A stretch of 5,898 bases of DNA from Oribacterium sp. (GTDB lineage Bacteria > Bacillota_A > Clostridia > Lachnospirales > Lachnospiraceae), in the NCBI GenBank assembly GCA_017940955.1, contig JAGAXP010000165.1, forward strand, positions 1 through 5,898. Direction: 5' to 3'. Of the stretch, positions 1 to 4,804 are shown piece after piece. The stretch's first letter is position 1. Each line of letters begins with the position of its first letter. The position numbers and the translations under genes are program-made. The notes under the pieces were generated by a model, which did not search any database, had not been told where the DNA came from, and was given only the letters and a program-made list of their open reading frames with translations.

Positions 1-258
1 AGATTTACCTTTCAGATACCCCATGAATGATGAAACACTATATTTGGGTGGTATTGAAACCAACATGTGTACATGATCTGGCATCAGATGTCCTTCTATT
101 ATCTCCACACCTTTGTAATTACATAGATGCTTTATTGCGTCACGCAAATCTTCCTTATATTGATTGTTAATTACTTTTCGTCTATACTTTGGTGTAAATA
201 CGATATGATATTTACACATCCATTTCGTATTGGCGAGCGAGTATTCTTTATTCGCCAT
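1..258 (-). CDS. tnpA: IS200/IS605-family transposase TnpA, 5' part (cut by window edge)
   Basis: This is the N-terminal 86 residues of a Y1 (HUH) single-strand transposase, which moves IS200/IS605 elements as circular single-stranded DNA by a peel-and-paste reaction. I translated it by hand from the minus strand. The start MANKEYSLAN is followed by KYHIVFTPKYRR (residues 16-27), a hallmark of the family, and by the metal-binding HUH motif MPDHVHMLV, with H62 and H64. The conserved SSFMGYLKGKS segment closes the visible part. The catalytic tyrosine of this roughly 130-155-residue family would lie beyond position 1, so activity cannot be judged. The start is ATG at 256-258. Its candidate ribosome binding site (AAAGGA, 272-277) lies inside one arm of a 13-bp inverted repeat. 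The family call is very secure; only the intactness of the gene is unknown. Confidence 0.95.
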   Translation of the reverse strand, partial: MANKEYSLANTKWMCKYHIVFTPKYRRKVINNQYKEDLRDAIKHLCNYKGVEIIEGHLMPDHVHMLVSIPPKYSVSSFMGYLKGKS

Positions 259-262
259 TTTT

Positions 263-323
263 ATCACCGTATCCTTTCTACATAGTGGTTTGAGCACTAC
301 TATTATAGTCAGGATACGGTGAT
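263..323 (-). repeat. 13-bp perfect inverted repeat over the tnpA ribosome binding site and promoter
   Basis: ATCACCGTATCCT (263-275) and AGGATACGGTGAT (311-323) are perfectly complementary. They are separated by 35 nt containing a smaller inverted repeat, TAGTG (283-287) with CACTA (295-299). On the minus strand the tnpA-proximal arm contains the AAAGGAT ribosome binding site. The likely -10 box (302-307) lies between the arms. A transcript started at that promoter would therefore carry only one arm, while a transcript reading in from outside would carry both and could fold to hide the site. This matches a translation-limiting arrangement known in IS10, IS50 and IS200; its operation here is inferred. 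Confidence 0.7.
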
Positions 324-330
324 TTTGTAT
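302..330 (-). promoter_or_regulatory. Predicted tnpA promoter
   Basis: The minus strand has a perfect TATAAT -10 box (302-307), with a weak -35 candidate TATACA about 18 bp upstream. Transcription would start near 295, giving a short leader of about 37 nt before the tnpA start. The distal arm of the 13-bp inverted repeat sits inside the -35/-10 spacer. Called by eye from consensus only. Confidence 0.45.
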
Positions 331-341
331 AACTAGAATAC

Positions 342-360
342 CCACCCGCATAGCGGGTGG
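342..360. repeat. IS subterminal hairpin, CCACCCGC/GCGGGTGG
   Basis: An 8-bp perfect stem, CCACCCGC (342-349) with GCGGGTGG (353-360), closes a 3-nt ATA loop. This is the type of GC-rich subterminal hairpin recognised by TnpA in IS200/IS605 elements. Four Ts follow it on the plus strand, so it could also act as a weak terminator in that direction. A closely related hairpin is found at 5764-5786. Confidence 0.75.
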
Positions 361-369
361 TTTTATGTC

Positions 370-418
370 CCACGCGCTTGATCGTTTTGCTGCCGGCAAA
401 ACTCGAAGCAGCGCGTGG
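370..418. repeat. Two-tier hairpin next to the IS end
   Basis: The outer stem CCACGCGC (370-377) pairs perfectly with GCGCGTGG (411-418). Inside it is a second perfect 7-bp stem, GTTTTGC (384-390) with GCAAAAC (396-402), closing a 5-nt loop. The result is a stem, internal loop, stem structure, read equally from either strand. It may be the outer part of the IS end or the remnant of a structured transposon RNA. I see no credible gene here; the short open frames across it lack ribosome binding sites. Confidence 0.6.
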
Positions 419-437
419 CACGTGGTCACGACCTACA

Positions 438-471
438 AAAAAAATACTCGCCCAAAGACGAGTATTTTTTT
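438..471 (-). terminator. Rho-independent terminator of the four-gene operon, possibly bidirectional
   Basis: A perfect 13-bp inverted repeat, AAAAAAATACTCG (438-450) with CGAGTATTTTTTT (459-471), encloses an 8-nt loop. The stem core ATACTCG/CGAGTAT is followed by a T run in both directions. It begins one base after the stop codon of the last operon gene at 473, so it ends minus-strand transcription of the operon. The A/T symmetry would also stop plus-strand reading coming from the transposon side. Confidence 0.9.
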
Positions 472-472
472 A

Positions 473-964
473 TTATTTGTAATCCGCTACAGAGTTGCAT
501 ACATCTCCTTCACGGACAGCAACAATTTCTCCAATGTATGCCGCAATATATGATACAAAGTAAGATACAACAAATGTTAATGGCCAATCATGTATCATTC
601 CGGAAATCCAATGGTTCATTCTTAGATCGTATGGTATGTTTTCGTTGTATAGAATATTTGCGGCAGAAACCAAAACAGTAATTATGGTGTTAAGCACCAA
701 TGTTGGTATTATCCCGTCCGCTGCCTTATATATTATAGTACCCTCCTTTATCCCTGTTTTTTCAAGAACTATAGATGACCACCTTTTGTATGGAATGAAT
801 ATACTTACCATCAGTATAACAAGAGTAATCATTCCCCAAAGCTTGAAAATATTGCCGTAATTCATATCAAGCCCATCGATTATAATTGCAGCAACAGCCA
901 TCAAAAGTCCCATAACGACAGATAAAACAACTACTACTGTTTCTGTATGATGATCCTTAAACAT
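473..964 (-). CDS. Small four-helix membrane protein of unknown function, weakly DUF2798-like
   Basis: This 163-residue protein is predicted to lie in the cytoplasmic membrane with four hydrophobic helices, at about residues 9-29, 37-57, 83-104 and 127-150. The two halves look alike: each has a helix pair whose second helix follows a conserved tryptophan (IFKLWGMITLV in the first half, GMIHDWPLTFVVSYF in the second). This suggests an internal duplication. The pattern recalls the DUF2798 group of small membrane proteins, but I cannot confirm membership, and the biochemical function of that group is not known. ATG at 962-964 begins one base after the stop of the esterase gene (966-968), with an AAAGGA ribosome binding site inside the esterase 3' end, so translation is probably coupled. 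It is the last operon gene, and a strong terminator follows at 438-471. A role in moving or sensing the operon's substrate is only a guess. Confidence 0.8.
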   Translation of the reverse strand: MFKDHHTETVVVVLSVVMGLLMAVAAIIIDGLDMNYGNIFKLWGMITLVILMVSIFIPYKRWSSIVLEKTGIKEGTIIYKAADGIIPTLVLNTIITVLVSAANILYNENIPYDLRMNHWISGMIHDWPLTFVVSYFVSYIAAYIGEIVAVREGDVCNSVADYK

Positions 965-965
965 A

Positions 966-1889
966 TCACTTAAGTCCTTTCTTTATCAGACTGACAAGAT
1001 ATTCCTCGGCTTCCTTCCATTCGTCATAGAGATTGACCATAAATCCATGTCTGCTATTTTCGAAGCATTTATAGCTTGCGGAAACTCCAAATTCTTTTAA
1101 CATATCAAAATATCTGTGAGCATCCGGAGTGAGATCATCGAGACCTCCGGTTATTATGTCTGTTTCAGGAAGATGTGAAAGCTCAGCTTCACTTGCATAT
1201 ACCAATGAAACATCGGATTTTTTCCTGTCTTCAAATACAGGATTATAGAAGAACCCATAATATTCTGTAGACCTGCTTCTTTCATCAAGCTCTGCAGTAC
1301 CAAATCTGTTTATATAATTATCAGCAGGAAAATAACAAAGTATCTGTTTTAAGACCTTTATACCATCAAAACATTTATTACGCTGGGATACTGCACCTAT
1401 AAGATTTCCTCCGGCGCTTTGTCCGCAAAGAATGACTCGGTTTGTATCTCCTCCCCATTCTTCAAGCTTTGAAGGGATCTTGCTCATCAATGCTTCAATC
1501 TCCTCGATTGCGGCCGGATATGGGTACTCCGGAGCCAAAACGTAATCAATGTCGATAACTATTGCATCTATGCTGTTTGCAATTCTCCTGCAAAAATAAA
1601 TATCTCTTTCCGTATGGGGGAGGCACCATCCTCCGCCATGGACATTAATTATGACCGGTTTTTTTTCATCGGATGTGTCATTTTTTCCGATCAAGAATAC
1701 ATGTGTCCTACCGTATTCCGTGTCCACATAAATCTCTTTTGAATAGGTGACATCATCAAGACTTCTGAATTTTTGCTGTACTTCAGGAGGGATTCGCCCT
1801 GCGGACCTTTCCCTCTGTTCATTTGCAATGCTTTTAAGCTCATCTCTTGATAATGTCAAGGCCTCAGCGATAAATTCATCTCTTGTCAT
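966..1889 (-). CDS. Alpha/beta-hydrolase fold esterase (HSL / acetyl-esterase family)
   Basis: This 307-residue protein is a probable cytoplasmic carboxylesterase of the hormone-sensitive-lipase group; no signal peptide is visible. Numbered from the ATG, the oxyanion-hole motif HGGGW is at 84-88, the nucleophile elbow GQSAGG at 156-161 with Ser158, the likely catalytic Asp251 is in GGLDDLTPDA, and His281 is in NSRHGF. DYVLAPEYPYPAA, typical of the family, lies at about 115-127. All triad positions are present, so the enzyme should be active on a short-chain acyl ester or possibly a lactone. The start is ATG at 1887-1889, 6 nt after the dehydratase stop. A TTG directly before it (1890-1892) has slightly better spacing (10 versus 13 nt) to the AAAGGA within the dehydratase 3' end, so a one-residue longer product is possible. 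Tight packing with the dehydratase suggests both act on one substrate family, for example removing an acetyl group from a sugar acid. The natural substrate is unknown. Confidence 0.93.
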   Translation of the reverse strand: MTRDEFIAEALTLSRDELKSIANEQRERSAGRIPPEVQQKFRSLDDVTYSKEIYVDTEYGRTHVFLIGKNDTSDEKKPVIINVHGGGWCLPHTERDIYFCRRIANSIDAIVIDIDYVLAPEYPYPAAIEEIEALMSKIPSKLEEWGGDTNRVILCGQSAGGNLIGAVSQRNKCFDGIKVLKQILCYFPADNYINRFGTAELDERSRSTEYYGFFYNPVFEDRKKSDVSLVYASEAELSHLPETDIITGGLDDLTPDAHRYFDMLKEFGVSASYKCFENSRHGFMVNLYDEWKEAEEYLVSLIKKGLK

Positions 1890-1895
1890 CAATCA

Positions 1896-3044
1896 TCACC
1901 AGTCCTTTACAGATCCATCGAAATATCTGAAAGCCACATTGCTTCCTCTTTCATTTGCAGGATAGAGTTCCTCCGCATCATCAGAAAGCTCAACTCCTAT
2001 TCCGGGAGCCTCAGGAATAATGAGGAAACCGTCTTCAAATCTGATAGGTTCCTTTACCATTTTGTCTTCAGAACCGTTAAGGCAGAAGGTTGGAAGCTCC
2101 TGGATGCCAAGATTAGGAATCGAAGCACATATCTGTAAACATGCTGCCGTAGATACAGGTCCCAGTGGATTATGAGGGATGATCTGTACATCATTAGCCT
2201 CAGCCATGGCACAGATCTTCTTGGATGCTGTAATTCCGCCTACTGCGCATACATCAGGTCTTACGTACTGAGCAGCATCCCTTCTCATGATCATTTCGAA
2301 CTCTTTTATGTTAATAAAACGTTCGCCGGTGGCTACAGGTACATTGATCTTTGAAGCCACCATTGCCATTGTATCGATATTATCCGGTGTAACGGGATCC
2401 TCCAGTACAAACGGACGGTACTTTGCAACCTCTGTTCCGAAGCTTATGGCTTCCGGTGCAGTCATTCCTCTGTGAGCTTCAAGTATAAGATCAAAACGAG
2501 GGCCAACAGCCTCTCTTACAACCCTTACCTTTTCAAGTTCGTCTTCCACTCTTCCGGAATAGAACTCGTCAAAGCCCTTGTTATCACTTATCTGTTTTCC
2601 GTTTACAAAGATCTTCGCAGCATTAAATCCCATATCCTGAAGCCTTTTGTAGTCATCAGCCATCTCAGTGAGACTGCCCGGCTTCTTCATGACAGAGGCA
2701 TAGGCTCTCACCTTATTTCTGGTTTTACCGCCAAGTAACTGATATACAGGTACTCCGAGAGCTTTTCCTTTTATATCCCAGAGTGCAATATCAATTGCTG
2801 AAATGGCACTCATGATGACTGAACCTCTGAAATATACCGCTCTGTAGAGGTTCTGGGAAATATCCTCTGCATTAAAAGGATCCTTTCCAATGAGGTATGG
2901 TCTGAACTTTTCGATGGCATCGGCAGTTGAACTTAAAAAGCCCCAGTTGCCGGCTTCTCCAAGCCCCGTGATCCCAGCATCCGTATATACTTTCACAAAA
3001 AGATAATGCTTTGCAAATATGAGTTTTAAATCAGTTATTTTCAT
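1896..3044 (-). CDS. Galactonate-dehydratase-like sugar-acid dehydratase (enolase superfamily, MR/MLE type)
   Basis: This 382-residue enzyme has the length of E. coli DgoD, and from memory its sequence runs parallel to it along the whole length (YRAVYFRG, SAIDIALWDIKGKALG, PVYQLLGG). The family removes water from an aldonate after Mg2+-assisted proton abstraction, giving a 2-keto-3-deoxy acid in the cytoplasm. Numbered from the ATG, the probable metal ligands are Glu189 in LEAHRG, Glu215 in LEDP and Glu241 in TGER. His191 matches the DgoD catalytic acid position. Asp264 (RPD) and His291 (PHNPLGP) form the usual Asp-His dyad, and Glu316 is in IQEL. The first ligand is Glu where DgoD has Asp, a change I believe occurs in relatives. 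The C-terminus DGSVKDW is typical of the group. Substrate specificity cannot be read from sequence; galactonate, another aldonate or an acidic sugar are all possible. It is the second operon gene, after the transporter. Confidence 0.92.
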   Translation of the reverse strand: MKITDLKLIFAKHYLFVKVYTDAGITGLGEAGNWGFLSSTADAIEKFRPYLIGKDPFNAEDISQNLYRAVYFRGSVIMSAISAIDIALWDIKGKALGVPVYQLLGGKTRNKVRAYASVMKKPGSLTEMADDYKRLQDMGFNAAKIFVNGKQISDNKGFDEFYSGRVEDELEKVRVVREAVGPRFDLILEAHRGMTAPEAISFGTEVAKYRPFVLEDPVTPDNIDTMAMVASKINVPVATGERFINIKEFEMIMRRDAAQYVRPDVCAVGGITASKKICAMAEANDVQIIPHNPLGPVSTAACLQICASIPNLGIQELPTFCLNGSEDKMVKEPIRFEDGFLIIPEAPGIGVELSDDAEELYPANERGSNVAFRYFDGSVKDW

Positions 3045-3052
3045 ACATTTCA

Positions 3053-3057
3053 CCTTT
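3053..3057 (-). promoter_or_regulatory. Ribosome binding site that sets the dehydratase start
   Basis: On the minus strand AAAGG lies 8 nt before ATG 3042-3044. A GTG at 3051-3053 in the same frame overlaps this site and would leave no room for ribosome binding, so the ATG is preferred over the longer reading. Confidence 0.8.
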
Positions 3058-3067
3058 CAACTATGAA

Positions 3068-3106
3068 CATCGATCCTTTGAAATTTCTTCTTGCAAAGGA
3101 TCGATG
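3068..3106 (-). repeat. Intercistronic hairpin, 13-bp perfect stem
   Basis: CATCGATCCTTTG (3068-3080) is perfectly complementary to CAAAGGATCGATG (3094-3106), with a 13-nt loop. It begins 33 nt after the transporter stop and ends 10 nt before the dehydratase ribosome binding site. No U run follows on the minus strand, so it is not a standard intrinsic terminator. It could stabilise the upstream mRNA end, mark an RNA processing point, cause partial termination, or bind a protein as DNA (each arm contains ATCGAT). Its presence is certain; its role is inferred. Confidence 0.75.
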
Positions 3107-3139
3107 CTGCCTATTCATTATTTCTCAGTACACTACACT

Positions 3140-4435
3140 TTAAAACGGTGGAAGCACTGACATTGTATATATTATGTAGATGATCGGAAGGATCAGTGTG
3201 ATCAGCCATCCGCTCTTTATGATTGCCTTCAGGTCATAGCCTCCATCAGCCATACACATGGGAACTGCAGGTGTTGCCATGGGAGTAAGGAAAGCAGTAA
3301 GTGAGCCAGCATTAACCAGAAGGATAAGACCGATAGGATTTGCCCCAAGTGCTGAACATGTAAGAAGACATATGGGAACGAAAACGGCCGATACGCTTCT
3401 GTTGAGCATGAACTGTGTAAGTACAAACGGTATGATGAAAAACAATGCTCCGAGTACATAATTATTGTGTGTTCCGCCTACTGCATTGGCAAGAGCATTA
3501 CCGATCATATCACCGGCACCTGTAGCTGTAAGTGCACTTCCCAGTGAAAGAGCTCCGACAAAAAGCATCAGCATATCCCAAGGAATATCGCGAAGTGCTG
3601 ACTTTGCATCCACTACGCCGAAGAGTACCATCATAAGGCTTCCAACTAAAGCAATTGCCCAAGTCTTAACACCTAACTGAGCTGAAAAGATAAGGCATAA
3701 GATAGTCGCAAAGAAGATAATGATTCCTGCAGTATCTGTGAAATTTCCAAGTCCTTCTTTCTTATCTCCATCAGATTTTCTTTCCTTTGTTTCGATAGGT
3801 ACTACTGCTTCCTTAGGGGTCATCTTGGGACCTACAAATAGTGCCCAAAGGGGAACTGCCACGAGAATCGGCCATGCTCCCTTAAAGAAGTATGTTGGCT
3901 CGAATACTACACCCTGGAATCCGTAGGTCTCAAGAAAACCTGTGAACTGTCCGGCCATCTGGATAGCAGTTGGCAAAGGAAGGATTCCACAGCAGGCTAC
4001 GCATACGACCATTATAGGAAACATGTACTGTGTACGGCTCTTTCCATTATTATCAAGAAGTGCTGCAAGAAGTGGACTTACGATTGCATAAACTACCATT
4101 GGGCTCGCAATAAAGTTTGTGAGCAGAAGCGCTATCAAAATGTACCCGAAATATGCCAGTGTGAAGCTGCCCTTTGTCAGTTTCATTATTCCGCTGCACA
4201 TCTTGTCTACAAGGCTTGTTTTTCTGAATCCGGCAGCAACCACAAACATTGTTGCCATAAGAATGGTATTCACATTCGAAAAGCCTGCCAGGGCATCCGC
4301 TTCCGAAACGCACCCTGTAAAATACAAAGCAACCATGGATATCATGGCTGTCAGCCACATCGGAATCTTATTTAAGATATAGCTGACAAGCGTGATCGCA
4401 AAGATCACGAGACAAACAGTCATCTGAGTAGTCAT
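3140..4435 (-). CDS. SLC13/DASS-like anion permease (ArsB/NhaD ion-transporter superfamily)
   Basis: This 431-residue, very hydrophobic inner-membrane protein is a secondary transporter of the ion-transporter superfamily, whose members carry dicarboxylates, citrate, sulfate and related anions, often with Na+. The two halves are parallel. Each has a helix pair starting from FSNVNTILMATMFVVAAG or DIPWDMLMLFVGALSLGSAL, and a probable re-entrant loop region: LTNFIASPMVV near 105-115 and NAGSLTAFLTPMATPAVP near 375-392. A charged linker rich in Lys/Glu (about 204-234) joins the halves. The start is ATG 4433-4435, with AAGGGGA 8 nt upstream. An in-frame ATG at 4519 would add 28 polar residues but lacks a ribosome binding site. 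The gene leads the operon and faces an AraC-type regulator across the 369-bp divergent region. Given the dehydratase next to it, a sugar acid or related carboxylate is the likely cargo; the sequence alone does not show which. Confidence 0.9.
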   Translation of the reverse strand: MTTQMTVCLVIFAITLVSYILNKIPMWLTAMISMVALYFTGCVSEADALAGFSNVNTILMATMFVVAAGFRKTSLVDKMCSGIMKLTKGSFTLAYFGYILIALLLTNFIASPMVVYAIVSPLLAALLDNNGKSRTQYMFPIMVVCVACCGILPLPTAIQMAGQFTGFLETYGFQGVVFEPTYFFKGAWPILVAVPLWALFVGPKMTPKEAVVPIETKERKSDGDKKEGLGNFTDTAGIIIFFATILCLIFSAQLGVKTWAIALVGSLMMVLFGVVDAKSALRDIPWDMLMLFVGALSLGSALTATGAGDMIGNALANAVGGTHNNYVLGALFFIIPFVLTQFMLNRSVSAVFVPICLLTCSALGANPIGLILLVNAGSLTAFLTPMATPAVPMCMADGGYDLKAIIKSGWLITLILPIIYIIYTMSVLPPF

Positions 4436-4443
4436 TGTTTTTT

Positions 4444-4450
4444 TCCCCTT
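4444..4450 (-). promoter_or_regulatory. Ribosome binding site that sets the transporter start
   Basis: AAGGGGA on the minus strand is 8 nt from ATG 4433-4435, an ideal distance. The upstream in-frame ATG at 4519 has no comparable site, which favours the 431-residue protein with a hydrophobic first helix near its N-terminus. Confidence 0.8.
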
Positions 4451-4469
4451 TACATTTATGTTTTTGTTT

Positions 4470-4481
4470 CTATCGCGATAG
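4470..4481. promoter_or_regulatory. 12-bp palindrome in the transporter leader, possible operator
   Basis: CTATCGCGATAG is a perfect palindrome about 35 bp upstream of the transporter start codon. About one 12-bp palindrome is expected by chance in a window this size, so the case rests on its location and on a CG-rich core within very AT-rich DNA. I cannot link it to a regulator family. Confidence 0.3.
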
Positions 4482-4581
4482 TATGAAAAAATAAGGTTTC
4501 TGTCGTCCTTATTGTTCATAGGTTCTGAAGACAGGGTGCTTCTTTTAACGTGAAATAACCCTCGAATCTTACAAAACGCTC

Positions 4582-4611
4582 ATAAAAATATCCAAATATT
4601 TTCCCTGTCAA
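4582..4611 (-). promoter_or_regulatory. Possible transporter-operon promoter
   Basis: The minus strand carries a consensus -35 TTGACA (4606-4611). The only -10 candidates are poor: TTTTAT (4582-4587, 18-bp spacing) or TATTTT (4585-4590, 15-bp spacing). A good -35 with a weak -10 fits an activator-dependent promoter. Copy 1 of the 19-bp site overlaps this region, which could instead mean repression when bound. Assigned from consensus only. Confidence 0.35.
4590..4608 (+). repeat. 19-bp regulatory site, copy 1 (inverted partner at 4757-4775)
   Basis: ATCCAAATATTTTCCCTGT here is the exact reverse complement of 4757-4775. The copy lies 9 bp upstream of the predicted plus-strand -35 box of the regulator gene. 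It also overlaps the spacer of a possible minus-strand promoter. The exact 19-base match is far beyond chance and suggests the binding site of the adjacent AraC-type protein. Confidence 0.7.
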
Positions 4612-4617
4612 ATATGA

Positions 4618-4645
4618 TTAACAAGACAGATCTTTTTTGTATAAT
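4618..4645 (+). promoter_or_regulatory. Predicted promoter of the AraC-type regulator gene
   Basis: TTAACA (4618-4623) and TATAAT (4640-4645) are 16 bp apart and match the vegetative sigma-factor consensus at 11 of 12 positions. Transcription would start near 4652, giving a leader of about 150 nt that includes copy 2 of the 19-bp site. Copy 1 would then centre near -53, a usual position for an activator. Confidence 0.5.
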
Positions 4646-4756
4646 TTACATATATGGACACAATATAATGAAAATATCGATTCCATAAATCACGATGATT
4701 TTTAGTTTTAAACTGTTATTTAAAATGATGATAACCACTACTAGACAAATATAAAT

Positions 4757-4775
4757 ACAGGGAAAATATTTGGAT
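4757..4775 (-). repeat. 19-bp regulatory site, copy 2 (inverted)
   Basis: ACAGGGAAAATATTTGGAT is the perfect reverse complement of 4590-4608. It sits 29 bp before the regulator start codon, close to its ribosome binding site at 4787-4794. Centre-to-centre distance to copy 1 is 167 bp, close to 16 helical turns, so both copies would lie on the same DNA face. Looping or autoregulation is an inference. Confidence 0.7.
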
Positions 4776-4804
4776 TAATAATTTTTAAAAGGGGATTATT
4801 CTGT

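Larger units (their letters stand above)
1..361 (-). mobile_element. IS200/IS605-family insertion sequence, left-end portion
   Basis: The element consists of the tnpA start, its promoter and leader, and the subterminal hairpin at 342-360. It reads inward from high to low coordinates. IS200/IS605 elements lack terminal inverted repeats and instead carry imperfect hairpins near each end that TnpA recognises. The outer boundary cannot be fixed because no empty site is available. It could lie just outside the hairpin near 361-366, or as far out as about 430 if the second hairpin (370-418) belongs to the element. The rest of the element is outside the window. Confidence 0.75.
4436..4804. promoter_or_regulatory. 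Divergent regulatory region between transporter operon and AraC-type gene
   Basis: This 369-bp AT-rich stretch holds no credible gene. It contains both ribosome binding sites (4444-4450 minus; AAAAGGGG 4787-4794 plus), promoter-like sequences for both directions, the 12-bp palindrome and the two inverted 19-bp sites. This arrangement is standard for an AraC-family activator controlling a neighbouring catabolic operon and often itself. I saw no riboswitch-like structure and no clear catabolite-repression (cre) site. Confidence 0.75.

Noticed and set aside
365..681. Short plus-strand open frames starting in the hairpin region and running into the membrane-protein gene
   Set aside because: They cross transposon hairpins and the operon terminator, lack ribosome binding sites and lie antisense to the well-supported gene at 473-964.
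3045..3053. Longer dehydratase starting at GTG 3053
   Set aside because: The GTG overlaps the only good ribosome binding site; ATG 3044 gives the 382-residue length usual for DgoD.
4053..4358. 101-residue minus-strand open frame within the transporter gene
   Set aside because: It is an alternate frame of the transporter, with a composition unlike a natural protein and no ribosome binding site.
4391..4409. 7-bp inverted repeat CGTGATC/GATCACG at the start of the transporter coding region
   Set aside because: Short enough to occur by chance in coding DNA and without supporting context.
4436..4519. Longer transporter starting at ATG 4519
   Set aside because: The extra 28 residues are polar and charged, no ribosome binding site precedes that ATG, and the 12-bp palindrome lies within the stretch.
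4590..4775. Inverted 19-bp repeats as ends of a miniature transposon
   Set aside because: No target-site duplication is apparent, the spacer contains promoter elements, and the position between divergent genes fits operators better.
4436..4804. Riboswitch or leader-peptide attenuator in the divergent region
   Set aside because: No recognisable aptamer fold, terminator/antiterminator pair or short ORF with a ribosome binding site was found; the repeats are better explained as protein sites.
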